Shown: positions 36,290-45,603 of the stretch, piece after piece
Layout of the letters: every line of letters begins with the position of its first letter
How positions within the stretch are numbered: the first letter of the stretch is position 1
From: an uncultured Sulfitobacter sp.
GTDB lineage: Bacteria > Pseudomonadota > Alphaproteobacteria > Rhodobacterales > Rhodobacteraceae
Length of the DNA stretch: 64,000 nucleotides
Assembly: GCF_947502895.1 (NCBI RefSeq)
Contig: NZ_CANNBM010000001.1
Coordinates: forward strand, 1,302,001-1,366,000
Direction: 5' to 3'
Made by a program: the position numbers and the translations under genes
Notes under the pieces: generated by a model
Told to the model about the DNA's origin: nothing
Database searches by the model: none
Seen by the model: only the letters and a program-made list of their open reading frames with translations

Positions 36290-37408
36290 TTACACACGCA
36301 TCGGCATAACGACATAGACCGCAGAGGTGTCGTTACCCTCACGCATCAATGTCGGATCGCCAGAGGAGTTAAAAAGGAAAACCGCGTTTTCGCGATCTAC
36401 CTGAGAGGCGATTTCCAACAGGTACTTTGCGTTAAACCCGATTTCCAAGCGCTCGTCGCTATATGCTACGGCCAGCTCTTCCTCGGCGGCACCACTGTCA
36501 GGTGCGTTGACGGACAGGATCAGGCGGTCTTCGTCCAGTTGCAATTTAACTGCGCGCGACCGCTCCGAGCTGACAGTCGCCACGCGGTCAACGGCGCGTG
36601 CGAAATCGGCGGCGTCTACTTCCAGCTTACGGGTGTTGCCCTGCGGAATAACGCGGGTGTAATCGGGGAATGTCCCGTCGATCACTTTGGAGGTCAGAGT
36701 GATTTGTGGTGTGGCAAAGCGGATCTTGGTTTCCGACACCGATACGGCGATTTTCATATCATCGTCATCCAGCAGCTTGCGCAGCTCACCCACAGTTTTG
36801 CGTGGCACGATGACACCAGGCATCTCGGCCGCGCCCTCTGGCATGTCGGCATCAATGCGGGCCAGTCGATGACCATCGGTGGCGACGCAGCGCAGCATCT
36901 TGCCGCCATCTGCTTCCGCGATGTGCATATAGACACCGTTCAAGTAATAGCGTGTCTCTTCTGTCGAAATCGCAAATTTGGATTTGTCGAACAACCGGCG
37001 CAGGACGGCGGCATTGGCGGAAAAATTCGAGGCGTACTCAGAGGACGCCATCACTGGAAAATCTTCCTTGGGCAATGTCGCCAAAGAGAAATTCGAGCGT
37101 CCCGCCTCGACTGTCAGACGACCTGCCGCATTGTCTGCGGTCAAAGACACCAGCGCACCATCGGGCAGTTTGCGCACAATCTCGTGTAGCGTCGTTGCGG
37201 CAACAGTCGTTGCGCCTGCGCGCTCGACCTGAGCGGGGGCTTTGTCCACCACTTCGATATCCAGATCGGTGGCGCGGAACGATACATCGCTGCCTTCTGC
37301 TTCGATCAACACGTTGGCAAGGATCGGAATTGTATTCCGGCGCTCTACAACCGATTGTGCCTGAGACACGGCCTTAAGCAACGCGGCGCGTTCGATGCTG
37401 AATTTCAT
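36290..37408 (-). CDS. dnaN: DNA polymerase III beta subunit (sliding clamp)
   Basis: Ring-shaped processivity clamp. 372 residues, normal length. MKFSIERAALLKAVSQAQSV at the start, the DGHRLARID segment in the middle domain and the C-terminal VYVVMPMRV, which forms part of the partner-peptide pocket. About 140 bases downstream of dnaA, behind the dnaA terminator, so it needs its own promoter. Confidence 0.97.
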   Translation of the reverse strand: MKFSIERAALLKAVSQAQSVVERRNTIPILANVLIEAEGSDVSFRATDLDIEVVDKAPAQVERAGATTVAATTLHEIVRKLPDGALVSLTADNAAGRLTVEAGRSNFSLATLPKEDFPVMASSEYASNFSANAAVLRRLFDKSKFAISTEETRYYLNGVYMHIAEADGGKMLRCVATDGHRLARIDADMPEGAAEMPGVIVPRKTVGELRKLLDDDDMKIAVSVSETKIRFATPQITLTSKVIDGTFPDYTRVIPQGNTRKLEVDAADFARAVDRVATVSSERSRAVKLQLDEDRLILSVNAPDSGAAEEELAVAYSDERLEIGFNAKYLLEIASQVDRENAVFLFNSSGDPTLMREGNDTSAVYVVMPMRV

Positions 37409-37491
37409 ATGCCAATCTCCACTGCACAGGTTTGCGAGACGTCAAATTACTCTCTTCGCGCCCAATCACAAGACCTAAGCAGCGTCAGACG

Positions 37492-37518
37492 AAAAAGGCG
37501 ACCCTGCGAAGGGCCGCC
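37492..37518 (-). terminator. Terminator of dnaA
   Basis: Minus strand: GGCGGCCCT, loop TCGC, AGGGTCGCC (one G-U pair), then T5. Located 30 bases after the dnaA stop. Confidence 0.85.
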
Positions 37519-37547
37519 CTGTGGCAACACTGCATCTTTTAGGATGC

Positions 37548-38912
37548 TTAAGCCTCTAACGTACGGCGCAGCAGCTCGAGGTCCTCGGCGATTTGCCCGT
37601 CCGAGACTTTAAGTTCTTCAATGCGTTTAACGCCGTGCATGACAGTGGTGTGGTCGCGCCCGCCAAAACGACGGCCGATTTCAGGCAGTGAACGGCTTGT
37701 CATCTGCTTGCACAGATACATGGCCACCTGACGGGGGCGGGCATAGCTTCGCAACCGCTTGGGGCCGATCATATCTGAAAGCCGGATGTGATAGTGGTCG
37801 GACACCTCGCGCTGGATTTCCTCAACAGTGATTTTGCGTTCGGACGCGCGTAGTACATCTGCGAGACAGTCCTGTGTCAGTTCCATATCAATTTTGCGAC
37901 CGACTAGTGAGGCAAAAGCGAACAGCCGCGTCAGCGCGCCCTCAAGAACACGAACATTGGTCGAGATACGGTGCGCTAGGAATTCGAGGATCCCATCATC
38001 CATCTCCAGCTCGGGGTAGGAGGCACGGTGGCTGTCGACTTTGGTCTGCAAGATGCCCAAACGCAGCTCGTAATCGGTGGGATGCAGATCAACGACCAGA
38101 CCACACTGCAATCGCGACTTCACCCGCTCTTCAAGGTCTTTGATGTCCTGTGGGGCGCGGTCCGCGGAGATAATGATTTGTTTGTTCTGGTCTACCAGCG
38201 CGTTGAAAGTGTGAAAGAACTCTTCTTGCGTGCTGTCCTTACCTGCGATGAACTGGACGTCATCAACCATCAGCACATCAACAGTGCGGAAGATTTCTTT
38301 GAAATCCATCATCTTGCGATCGCGCAGAGCCTGCACAAAGCGGTACATGAACTGTTCTGCCGACAGATAAAGCACATTCAGCTCTGGTTTGCGGGCCGAC
38401 AATTCTTGGGCGATTGCGTGCATCAGGTGGGTTTTGCCAAGACCGACACCGCCATAGAGGAAAAGCGGGTTGAAGGTAACAGGCCCACCCTCGGCGACAC
38501 GGCGGGCTGCAGCATGCGCCAGTTCATTCGGTTTACCCACAACGAAAGTGTCAAAGGAGAAACGCTTTTCAAGCGGGGCGGTGTAGGTAGAGGATGTCTT
38601 TGCGGGTTTGGGTGCGACGGGGCGCTGTGTCTCTAAGGCGTCGGTGTGCTGCGTTGCGGGTTTTGCGGGTTTGCCAGCAACCTCGAACTTCAGACGGGAC
38701 AGGGTTGCATCCATTGCCTTCATCTCATGCAAGATAAGATCGGCAAAGTTCTGGCTAACGTAGTTCCCGAAGAATGTTGTGGGCACCTGCACTGTTGCAA
38801 TGCCGCCTTGCGACTGCCCCAGCATCAGCGGATCGATCCACGTGGTATAGTTGTTTTGTCCCACTGTCTTGAGAAGTCGCTGCTTGACGCTGCCCCATTC
38901 GTCTCGTGTCAT
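37548..38912 (-). CDS. dnaA: Chromosomal replication initiator DnaA
   Basis: Binds DnaA boxes and opens oriC. 454 residues from ATG 38912 (MTRDEWGSVKQRLLK); the longer frame upstream has no family match. Domain I at 1-85, AAA+ Walker A FLYGGVGLGKTHLMHAI, Walker B VLMVDDVQFIAGK, arginine-finger region IISADRAP, and the domain IV signature GGRDHTTVMHGVKRIEEL near the C-terminus. Precedes dnaN, recF and gyrB. Confidence 0.98.
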   Translation of the reverse strand: MTRDEWGSVKQRLLKTVGQNNYTTWIDPLMLGQSQGGIATVQVPTTFFGNYVSQNFADLILHEMKAMDATLSRLKFEVAGKPAKPATQHTDALETQRPVAPKPAKTSSTYTAPLEKRFSFDTFVVGKPNELAHAAARRVAEGGPVTFNPLFLYGGVGLGKTHLMHAIAQELSARKPELNVLYLSAEQFMYRFVQALRDRKMMDFKEIFRTVDVLMVDDVQFIAGKDSTQEEFFHTFNALVDQNKQIIISADRAPQDIKDLEERVKSRLQCGLVVDLHPTDYELRLGILQTKVDSHRASYPELEMDDGILEFLAHRISTNVRVLEGALTRLFAFASLVGRKIDMELTQDCLADVLRASERKITVEEIQREVSDHYHIRLSDMIGPKRLRSYARPRQVAMYLCKQMTSRSLPEIGRRFGGRDHTTVMHGVKRIEELKVSDGQIAEDLELLRRTLEA

Positions 38913-39346
38913 TCGTACTCTACCGCCATCAATTGCGCCGCATATGCGACAATCACCCGACCAGACCTCCAGACAAAAACAGGTCGTACCGGTCCCAACG
39001 GAAACCGACCCTGCCTCTCGGACTGTTACTATGATGCGCACAAACCTGTGGCGTTTTCATGCCACTTGGATTGAACGTCACCGTTCTGACTATGTGACAG
39101 GCAAATGTGCCGGCAGCAGCATCTGCAACTCTTCTGGGGTGCCAGTATTGGCCCTCAGAGGTACCTTTGTTCCAGTGTGCCACCTCTAGCAAAATGGCGC
39201 TGCGAACTCGGGTCTGTCCCCCCACGATGTGAATCGCTCACTCTAACTACCAACTGCGCACGACACGGTTCAACAGAACTTATTTGTTGACTCTGTCTTT
39301 GCTCAAAAAGAATCTCACGGGCCTGTGAAAGGGCGCTGAAAACAAC
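38913..39346. other. Intergenic region upstream of dnaA (about 430 bases)
   Basis: Between the dnaA start and the rpsT terminator. I find no credible open frame and no cluster of TTATCCACA-like boxes, so it presumably holds the dnaA promoter and leader but gives no support for an origin of replication. Confidence 0.5.
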
Positions 39347-39373
39347 ACAGGCGCCACCAATGGTGACGCCTGT
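39347..39373 (-). terminator. Terminator of rpsT
   Basis: ACAGGCGTCACC, loop ATT, GGTGGCGCCTGT on the minus strand (one G-U pair), then GTTGTTTTC. About 30 bases after the rpsT stop. Confidence 0.8.
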
Positions 39374-39399
39374 GAAAAAAATTGCTTGGACTGTTTGGA

Positions 39400-39663
39400 T
39401 CAGGCGATCGCTTTGACCCGTGCCGCCAGACGCGACATTTTACGCGCGGCTGTGTTTTTGTGATAAACGCCCTTTGTAACACCGCGCATCAGCTCTGGCT
39501 GTGCTGCTTTAAGTGCTGCAACGGCGTCGTCTTTTACGCCAGATTCGATTGCTTCTTCGACCTTGCGGATGAATGTGCGGATGCGTGAACGGCGGGCTTT
39601 GTTAATCGCAAAACGCTTTTCGTTCTGACGCGCGCGTTTTTTCGCCTGTGGGGTATTTGCCAT
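39400..39663 (-). CDS. rpsT: 30S ribosomal protein S20
   Basis: 87 residues from ATG 39663 (MANTPQAKKRARQNEKR), a basic all-helical protein that binds 16S rRNA. The AINKARRSRIRTFIRKVEEA and KGVYHKNTAARKMSRLA segments are family-typical. A 14-residue upstream extension in frame is rejected on family length. Located upstream of dnaA on the same strand but separated by its own terminator. Confidence 0.97.
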   Translation of the reverse strand: MANTPQAKKRARQNEKRFAINKARRSRIRTFIRKVEEAIESGVKDDAVAALKAAQPELMRGVTKGVYHKNTAARKMSRLAARVKAIA

Positions 39664-39964
39664 GAGGATCGTCCTATCTATTTCAAGTCGTGTCAAAGCG
39701 AACAACCGCTCCCGTAAGGGAGGTCACCGATAGGTGATTCTAGCCAGAGCGGGCTGCACGCGCATGTATGACGCGGCCTATAGCGGGGTTTTGGTGGTCT
39801 TGTAAAGGTGCGGTGCGCGATGTTGGCATCCGTTGTTAGCGCGTTGTCGCGTTGCACAGGCCGATATCACGGCGTTTACTGTTCTCAAGCGGTTGAACAG
39901 ACGGTCTTCTGGCGCCGCAAAACAGATCAGGCACCCTGATTGCATTAGATAAAAGGTACTATTC
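39664..39964. other. Intergenic region rpsT / OsmC gene (about 300 bases)
   Basis: Divergent promoter region for rpsT (minus) and the OsmC gene (plus). Apart from a short CTCCCGTAAGGGAG inverted repeat near 39708, which lies in the rpsT leader, I see nothing I can name and no convincing short gene. Confidence 0.45.
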
Positions 39965-40558
39965 ATGAGCGATGTAAAAGAATTCCATGTTGGCGAATTG
40001 GCCGACACTATGCCTGAGCTTACGCAGTACACGCCAAGCCCGTTCAAAAAAGGCCGTCCGCCCGAACCCTTGCAGTTTGAAATCAATGTCACAGCCGAGG
40101 CGCATGACCGCCAGAAGAAGTCCGGCATGGTGCAGGTCAACATCCCCGGCTTTTCTCCGGTAAAGCTATATTGTGACGAGCAAACCCCCGTTGGTGATGA
40201 TACCGCGCCACCGCCGCTGGCGTTTTTGTCCGCAGGTATCGCATTTTGTCTGATGACCCATCTTACGGACATCTACACCGCGCGGAAAATCAAGATTAAG
40301 TCGATGAAGATCGAACAGCGCATGAAGTTTCAGACAAACCTGAGCAATATGCGTGATTTGGGTCATACCACCGAAGGCGAAACCATGGGTATCGAGACTC
40401 ATGTTTTGATCGACAGTGACGAGCCACAGGAACGGATCATGGAGTTAATGGACGAGGCCGAAAACGCCTGCATGGCACATCACGCACTGCGCAATCCAAT
40501 CTCGTGGGAATCGCGGCTGGTCTATAACGGCCAAGAAGTGCTCAAGCGCGAAGGCTAA
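39965..40558 (+). CDS. OsmC family protein
   Basis: 197 residues. The two family cysteines are in AGIAFCLMTH and ENACMAHHAL, matching the paired-Cys peroxidase site of OsmC/Ohr proteins, although the chemistry of this longer subfamily is untested. KLYCDEQTPVGDDTAPPPLAF is a helpful subfamily signature. Monocistronic, divergent from rpsT. Confidence 0.85.
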   Translation: MSDVKEFHVGELADTMPELTQYTPSPFKKGRPPEPLQFEINVTAEAHDRQKKSGMVQVNIPGFSPVKLYCDEQTPVGDDTAPPPLAFLSAGIAFCLMTHLTDIYTARKIKIKSMKIEQRMKFQTNLSNMRDLGHTTEGETMGIETHVLIDSDEPQERIMELMDEAENACMAHHALRNPISWESRLVYNGQEVLKREG

Positions 40559-40697
40559 TATACGCGGCGCCAATACCCATGCACTGCTGGGTGTCTTTCG
40601 CCATTTCGCCTGCACGGCGCAGTGTGTTGGCGCCGCAGTTACATTGGATGCCGTGAAAGACGGTGTTCCACGCCCGCCGATGATCATGGTTGATCAT
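40542..40697 (-). CDS. Possible 51-residue Cys-containing small protein
   Basis: A short minus-strand frame in the gap downstream of the enoyl-CoA hydratase gene, from ATG 40697 to TGA 40542-40544, overlapping the OsmC gene end by 17 bases. It reads MINHDHRRAWNTVFHGIQCN, then CGANTLRRAGEMAKDTQQCM, then GIGAAYISLRA. Three cysteines and a protein-like composition make it plausible, but there is no clear ribosome site and no family I recognise. Confidence 0.3.
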   Translation of the reverse strand: MINHDHRRAWNTVFHGIQCNCGANTLRRAGEMAKDTQQCMGIGAAYISLRA

Positions 40698-40807
40698 CTG
40701 GCGTGCAGTGTTTGGGGCGGTAGCAATGGTGACACATCGCCCCGCTGCTCTGTGTCAGGATCTTGCGGTATGTGCAGGCAAAGCGTGGCCCGAAGTCACG
40801 CCAGACC

Positions 40808-41584
40808 TTACCGGTCTCTGAACTGTGCTTCGCGCTTCTCAAGGAACGCGCCCATGCCCTCTGCCTGATCTTCGGTTGCGAACAATGCATGGAACATGCG
40901 GCGCTCGAACAGCAGGCCTTCGCGAAGCGGTACCTCGTAGGCACGGTTCACGGCCTCCTTCACAACCATGACGGACACCATGGATTTCTCGGAAATCTTT
41001 TGCGCCGCGCCAAGTGCTTCTTCGATCAGCTTTTTCACAGGCACTACACGTGACGCCAGACCGGAACGCTCCGCCTCTTCTGCGTCCATGAAGCGGCCTG
41101 TCAGGTTCATGTCCATCGCTTTGGATTTACCGACAATGCGCGTCAAACGCTGTGTGCCGCCGATGCCTGCAACCACGCCGAGGTTAATCTCGGGCTGGCC
41201 GAACTTCGCCGTCTCCGAACAAATGATAAAGTCGCACATCATTGCCAGTTCGCAACCACCGCCCAGCGCATAGCCCGACACGGCAGCTATGATCGGTTTA
41301 CGCACACGCATAATCTGATCTGTCTCGGGTGTGAACAAATCGCCTGAAAACGCCTCGACAAAGGATTTGTCCTTCATCATCGCAATATCCGCTCCTGCGG
41401 CGAATGCCTTCTCGGAGCCGGCGATTACAATGCAGCGCACTTTTTCGTTTTCCTGACAGGCAGTCAGGCAATCTGCGAGCTCGCTCATCAGCTGATCATT
41501 CAGCGCGTTCAGTGCATCAGGACGGTTCAGCGTCACCAAAGCTACGTGGTTGTCGACATCCAGAATGATCGTTTCATAAGCCAT
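40808..41584 (-). CDS. Enoyl-CoA hydratase
   Basis: Crotonase-fold hydratase of fatty-acid oxidation, 258 residues. AGSEKAFAAGADIAMM is the oxyanion-hole segment with the first catalytic region; GGGCELAMMCDFIICSE and FGQPEINLGVVAGIGGTQRL carry the second glycine and the catalytic Glu. The length and motifs fit the short-chain FadB/PaaF type. Follows mutM on the same strand with about 60 bases between. Confidence 0.93.
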   Translation of the reverse strand: MAYETIILDVDNHVALVTLNRPDALNALNDQLMSELADCLTACQENEKVRCIVIAGSEKAFAAGADIAMMKDKSFVEAFSGDLFTPETDQIMRVRKPIIAAVSGYALGGGCELAMMCDFIICSETAKFGQPEINLGVVAGIGGTQRLTRIVGKSKAMDMNLTGRFMDAEEAERSGLASRVVPVKKLIEEALGAAQKISEKSMVSVMVVKEAVNRAYEVPLREGLLFERRMFHALFATEDQAEGMGAFLEKREAQFRDR

Positions 41585-41647
41585 GTGCGCGGCCCTTATG
41601 CTGTTGCTCAGACGCTAGTGCATAACATGGCCGTGATGCGGTTCAAG

Positions 41648-42499
41648 CTATCTTTGACATGTCGGGCAATAGAACGAGGAACGCCCTGACTGCACGATGC
41701 GCGCCACAGTACCGTCGCAGCCATCGCGGCGGCATGGCTCTGCTTCCCTTCCGTAAACGTCGAATGAGTGCTGAAAATATCCAAGCTCTCCATCGGCTTG
41801 GCGGAAATCCCGCAAGGAGGAGCCGCCCGCCTCAATGGCCTCTTCTAGCACTTGGCGAATGATGGGAACCATGGCTGCGACCTTTGGTGCGGCAATGCGA
41901 CCCGCCTTGCGTTTTGGGCTGATCCCCGCCCGAAAAAGCGTCTCGCAGACGTAGATATTGCCCAATCCCGCGACAATCCGTTGATCCAGCAGGGCTGATT
42001 TGACCGGTGTGTTACGCGATTTAAACGCCTCGACGAGAATCGAGTCGTAAAAATCGTTGCCCAATGGTTCAGGCCCTAGCACAGCCAGCAGCTTGTGCGT
42101 CTCGCCACCATTCGTCGGCATCAAATCCATAGCGCCAAAGCGGCGCGGGTCGTTGAAGGTAATCCGTGCACCGTTTTCCATATGAAACACCACATGGTCA
42201 TGCTTTTCCGCCGCTGGATGTTCATGCACAAATTGTCCAAGCGGATCGCCCGAAATCAGCATACGCCCCGACATTCCCAGATGGATCAGCAACGTCTCAC
42301 CCGAACTCAGGTCAGCCAGCACGTACTTTGATCGCCGCCGCAGCCGTTCGACCCTTTGACCTGTCAAACGCTCGGCCATGCGTTCGGGAAAGGGCCAGCG
42401 CAGATCGGGTCGGTTCACATCAGCACGGCGTATAACGACTCCCTCCATCACAGGCGCAAGTCCGCGGCGCACGGTTTCGACTTCGGGTAACTCTGGCAT
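41648..42499 (-). CDS. mutM: Formamidopyrimidine-DNA glycosylase
   Basis: Removes 8-oxoguanine and formamidopyrimidines. 283 residues. N-terminal PELPEVETVRRGL with catalytic Pro2-Glu3, helix-two-turn-helix LDQRIVAGLGNIY, and a C-terminal zinc finger with CRRDGC and CPTC pairs. Its start overlaps the preceding membrane-protein stop by one base (TAATG). Confidence 0.97.
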   Translation of the reverse strand: MPELPEVETVRRGLAPVMEGVVIRRADVNRPDLRWPFPERMAERLTGQRVERLRRRSKYVLADLSSGETLLIHLGMSGRMLISGDPLGQFVHEHPAAEKHDHVVFHMENGARITFNDPRRFGAMDLMPTNGGETHKLLAVLGPEPLGNDFYDSILVEAFKSRNTPVKSALLDQRIVAGLGNIYVCETLFRAGISPKRKAGRIAAPKVAAMVPIIRQVLEEAIEAGGSSLRDFRQADGELGYFQHSFDVYGREAEPCRRDGCDGTVARIVQSGRSSFYCPTCQR

Positions 42500-43170
42500 T
42501 ATAGATTTTCCCTTGCCTGCTTGGTGAACAGGCTCAACATCAGTCGTAGTTTTGCATCATTCCGGGCAAGGCGTTCCAGAAACTGGTGATAGCCCGACAT
42601 CCGCGGGATCACACGCAACCGCTTTCCATTCCTAAACGTCACATAAACGCCTCCGGCAATAGTCTTGCTGATAGGTGCTGTGCTCTCTACCTCTGAAAAC
42701 AGGCCTACAAACCGCTTGCGAAAAAGCGCGGTCCGCTCAACACGGTCGGAAAAGACCATTATCCGCGTAAACGAAAACCAAAGTAGCCCAAGCGCCAGAA
42801 TGCTGAATCCGAGCATGATTCCGAATACAACCCACTCTTTCAGGGTCGCGTCAGGGCGTTGCAAAATGGTGAGCCACAAGAAGACAGCACCACCACCGAA
42901 AAAAGCAAGAGATGCCAGAGACAACCTCTTGAGCTTCACAGGCTTCATTACAAGAACCGTTTGAAGGTCACGGTTCTGCTCTTCACCATCTTTGATCCAA
43001 CCCGCGAAATTGTCTTTCCGTGCTGCTTTCGATCCTTTGCGAACCGTCCACCACTTGATCCAGATAACGATCAGCCCGACGATAAGAAGTGGGAAAAACA
43101 CCTCTGGTGCGTTGCGCGCGGCCTCATAGACGGAACCAGCTGCTATCCCTATCTCGGCAATGGTCTCCAT
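42499..43170 (-). CDS. Uncharacterised membrane protein with three helices
   Basis: 223 residues from ATG 43170 (METIAEIGIAAG). Hydrophobic segments near residues 23-42, 84-104 and 116-138, then a soluble C-terminal part (FSDRVERTALFRKRFVGLFS, VTFRNGKRLRVIPR) that could be PH-like. No family name that I can support. Overlaps mutM by one base, so it is co-translated with it; faces ubiE divergently. Confidence 0.7.
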   Translation of the reverse strand: METIAEIGIAAGSVYEAARNAPEVFFPLLIVGLIVIWIKWWTVRKGSKAARKDNFAGWIKDGEEQNRDLQTVLVMKPVKLKRLSLASLAFFGGGAVFLWLTILQRPDATLKEWVVFGIMLGFSILALGLLWFSFTRIMVFSDRVERTALFRKRFVGLFSEVESTAPISKTIAGGVYVTFRNGKRLRVIPRMSGYHQFLERLARNDAKLRLMLSLFTKQARENL

Positions 43171-43256
43171 AAGCAGATCGCTCCTGCGGCAATTGGCGGT
43201 TTGTATCTGCCCTTCTGAGGCTATATCCCGCATTTGACAAGATTAGGACCAAATGC

Positions 43257-44000
43257 ATGACCGACAAGACCACACACTTCGGCTCCCAAACCATCCGCGA
43301 GGACGAGAAGGCGGGCAAGGTCCGCGAACTCTTTTCCGACGTTGCCACCAAATACGACGTGATGAACGACGTGATGAGCATGGGCATCCACCGGATTTGG
43401 AAAGAAGCGATGATGGATTGGCTCGCCCCGCGTGGCGGTCAAAAGCTGTTGGATGTGGCGGGCGGTACGGGCGATGTGTCTTTCAAATTCCTCAAACGTG
43501 CGGGATACGGCCATGCAACGGTCTGTGACCTGACCGAAGGGATGCTGATCGAGGGGCGCAAACGCGCCGAAGCTGCCGCGATGCAGGACAGCCTCGACTG
43601 GGTCGTCGGCGATGCGATGGACCTGCCGTTCGAGGATAATACCTTTGACGTCTACACCATCTCCTTTGGCATTCGAAACGTGACTCGCCCCCAAGAGGCG
43701 CTGAACGAGGCGTACCGCGTCCTCAAACCCGGCGGTCGCCTGATGGTGCTGGAGTTTAGCCAACTGCCAAATCCCGCCATGCAAAAGGCCTATGACCTCT
43801 ATAGCTTCAACGTCATTCCCCGCATGGGTCAGGTTATCGCCAATGACCGCGACAGCTATCAGTATCTCGTCGAGTCGATACGTAATTTCCCCGATCAGGA
43901 AACCTTCCTCGGGATGGTTCGCACAGCAGGGTTCGAACAGGCGAAATACCGGAACCTCACCATGGGCATCGCGGCGCTCCATTCGGGCTGGAAAATCTAA
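43257..44000 (+). CDS. ubiE: UbiE C-methyltransferase (ubiquinone/menaquinone)
   Basis: SAM-dependent methylation of the demethoxy-quinol ring in ubiquinone synthesis. 247 residues. YDVMNDVMSMGIHRIWK, SAM-binding LLDVAGGTGDVSFKFL, and TISFGIRNVTRPQEALNEAY with VLKPGGRLMVLEFS are family signatures. AGGA lies seven bases before ATG 43257. ubiB begins at the base after its stop. Confidence 0.96.
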   Translation: MTDKTTHFGSQTIREDEKAGKVRELFSDVATKYDVMNDVMSMGIHRIWKEAMMDWLAPRGGQKLLDVAGGTGDVSFKFLKRAGYGHATVCDLTEGMLIEGRKRAEAAAMQDSLDWVVGDAMDLPFEDNTFDVYTISFGIRNVTRPQEALNEAYRVLKPGGRLMVLEFSQLPNPAMQKAYDLYSFNVIPRMGQVIANDRDSYQYLVESIRNFPDQETFLGMVRTAGFEQAKYRNLTMGIAALHSGWKI

Positions 44001-45533
44001 ATGCGTGGTCCGCACAACATCTGGCGGTTGATCCGTACTGGCGCCACGCTGGAACGCACGGGTGCGATGAATTTCGTTCTTGACGCGTTTGAAGCACCCA
44101 AGGCCGTGCGCCTTGTCGCCCGCGCGCTGGCAATCCCGTTCAAACCTTTGGGGTACAAAGGCGATCCTTCACTTCAGCCGGCCACGCGCGCGCTCACGGC
44201 GCTGGGTCCTGCGTATATCAAATTTGGTCAAATTCTCTCGACCCGACCTGATGTTGTGGGTGATGAGATGGCAAAGCAATTACGCGTCCTGCAAGACCAA
44301 TTGCCAGCCTTCCCCGTCGATGTGGCCAAGGCCGAAGTCGAGAAAGAACTGGGCCAACCCATCGACACCATTTTTTCCGAATTCAGCGAACCCGTCGCCG
44401 CCGCCTCCATCGCTCAGGTGCACAAGGCCAAGCTGAAAACCACCGGCGAAGATGTGGCGGTAAAAGTCCTGCGGCCGGGCATCGAAAAAGCCTTTCAAAA
44501 GGACGTCGATGCTTTCTATCTCGCCGCCCGTATGGTTGAGTTGTTCTCGCCCGGCTCCCGCCGCCTGCGCCCCATGGATGTGATTGAGCATTTTGATGGC
44601 GTGGTGCGTGGTGAACTTGATCTGCGTCTCGAATCTTCATCCGCTTCCGAATATGCGGCAAACACCAAGGACGATGCAGGATTCGAGCTGCCCGCAATCA
44701 AATGGGATTATTCCGCCCGCCGTGTCATGACACTCGGATGGGCAGAAGGTGTGCCAATGGGCGATAACGCCGCCATTGATGCCGCAGGTCACGACCGCAT
44801 AGAAATGTCCGAGCGGATACTCGCGCTCTTCCTGCAGCACGCTTTGCGAGATGGTTTCTTTCATGGCGACATGCATCAGGGCAATCTCAAGGTCGCCGCA
44901 AACGGCAACATCATCGCATTTGATTTCGGCATCATGGGTCATATCGACGAATACACCCGCCGCGTCTACGCCGAGATCCTGTACGGCTTCATCCGCAAAG
45001 ACTACAAACGTGTCGCCGAAGTGCATTTCGAGGCGGGCTATGTCCCTGCCGACAAAGACGTCGATGAATTCGCCCGCGCCCTGCGTGCCGTGGGGGAGCC
45101 GATTTTCGGCATGGATGCCGACCGCATCTCGATGGCACGTCTGCTGGCCTATCTGTTCGAGGTGACCGAACGCTTTGGTATGGAAACCAGAACCGAGCTC
45201 ATCTTGCTTCAGCGCACGATGGTTGTCGTTGAGGGTGTTGCGCGTTCGCTTAATCCACAAATGAACATCTGGCAGGTCGCAGCCCCTATCGTGACAGACT
45301 ACATTACGAAATCAATCGGTCCCAAGGCAATCATCACGGATCTCACGAAAACCGCTCGTGTGCTCTCGCGCTTTGGCCCTCGCTTGCCCGCGCTGGTCGA
45401 GGCGGCGCTGATCAGGCAGGCCGACGCACTCCCACCGCCCCCAAAGCCATTCAAGCGCTATATTGCTCTTGCCGCCCTTTTCGGTGCTGCCGCTGCTACA
45501 GGCCTTATCTTGGTTGTAGATGCGCTGACCTGA
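44001..45533 (+). CDS. ubiB: UbiB, ABC1/ADCK-like kinase for ubiquinone synthesis
   Basis: Atypical protein-kinase-like ATPase needed for ubiquinone biosynthesis, inner-membrane associated. 510 residues. KPGQ-type motif appears as PAYIKFGQILSTRPD; VAAASIAQVHKAKL is the Ala-rich loop replacing the glycine-rich loop; GFFHGDMHQGN and IIAFDFGIMGHID are catalytic and metal loops. A C-terminal membrane helix (IALAALFGAAAATGLILVV) closes the protein. Start ATG abuts the ubiE stop. Confidence 0.95.
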   Translation: MRGPHNIWRLIRTGATLERTGAMNFVLDAFEAPKAVRLVARALAIPFKPLGYKGDPSLQPATRALTALGPAYIKFGQILSTRPDVVGDEMAKQLRVLQDQLPAFPVDVAKAEVEKELGQPIDTIFSEFSEPVAAASIAQVHKAKLKTTGEDVAVKVLRPGIEKAFQKDVDAFYLAARMVELFSPGSRRLRPMDVIEHFDGVVRGELDLRLESSSASEYAANTKDDAGFELPAIKWDYSARRVMTLGWAEGVPMGDNAAIDAAGHDRIEMSERILALFLQHALRDGFFHGDMHQGNLKVAANGNIIAFDFGIMGHIDEYTRRVYAEILYGFIRKDYKRVAEVHFEAGYVPADKDVDEFARALRAVGEPIFGMDADRISMARLLAYLFEVTERFGMETRTELILLQRTMVVVEGVARSLNPQMNIWQVAAPIVTDYITKSIGPKAIITDLTKTARVLSRFGPRLPALVEAALIRQADALPPPPKPFKRYIALAALFGAAAATGLILVVDALT

Positions 45534-45535
45534 TT

Positions 45536-45561
45536 TCTATTTTTTCTGGCCAAAAATACTC
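45536..45561 (-). repeat. Dispersed intergenic motif, copy 1
   Basis: Read on the minus strand: GAGTATTTTTGGCCAGAAAA then AATAGA. It matches the motif at 54642-54667 in 22 of 26 positions. It lies directly after the ubiB stop. Confidence 0.6.
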
Positions 45562-45567
45562 AAGCAG

Positions 45568-45600
45568 AGGTCGGGGGGCTCAATGCCCCCGACCTTTGTT
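45568..45600 (+). terminator. Terminator between ubiB and the thiolase gene
   Basis: AGGTCGGGGG and CCCCCGACCT form a 10-bp stem with an 8-base loop, then TTGTT. Probably works for ubiB and perhaps both convergent genes. Confidence 0.75.
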
Positions 45601-45603
45601 ATT

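Noticed and set aside
38953..39225. 90-residue minus-strand frame upstream of dnaA
   Set aside because: Composition is not protein-like and no ribosome site precedes it.
38913..39400. Replication origin beside dnaA
   Set aside because: No cluster of DnaA boxes (TTATCCACA-like) or AT-rich unwinding stretch was seen in the dnaA upstream region; in many alphaproteobacteria the origin is not next to dnaA.
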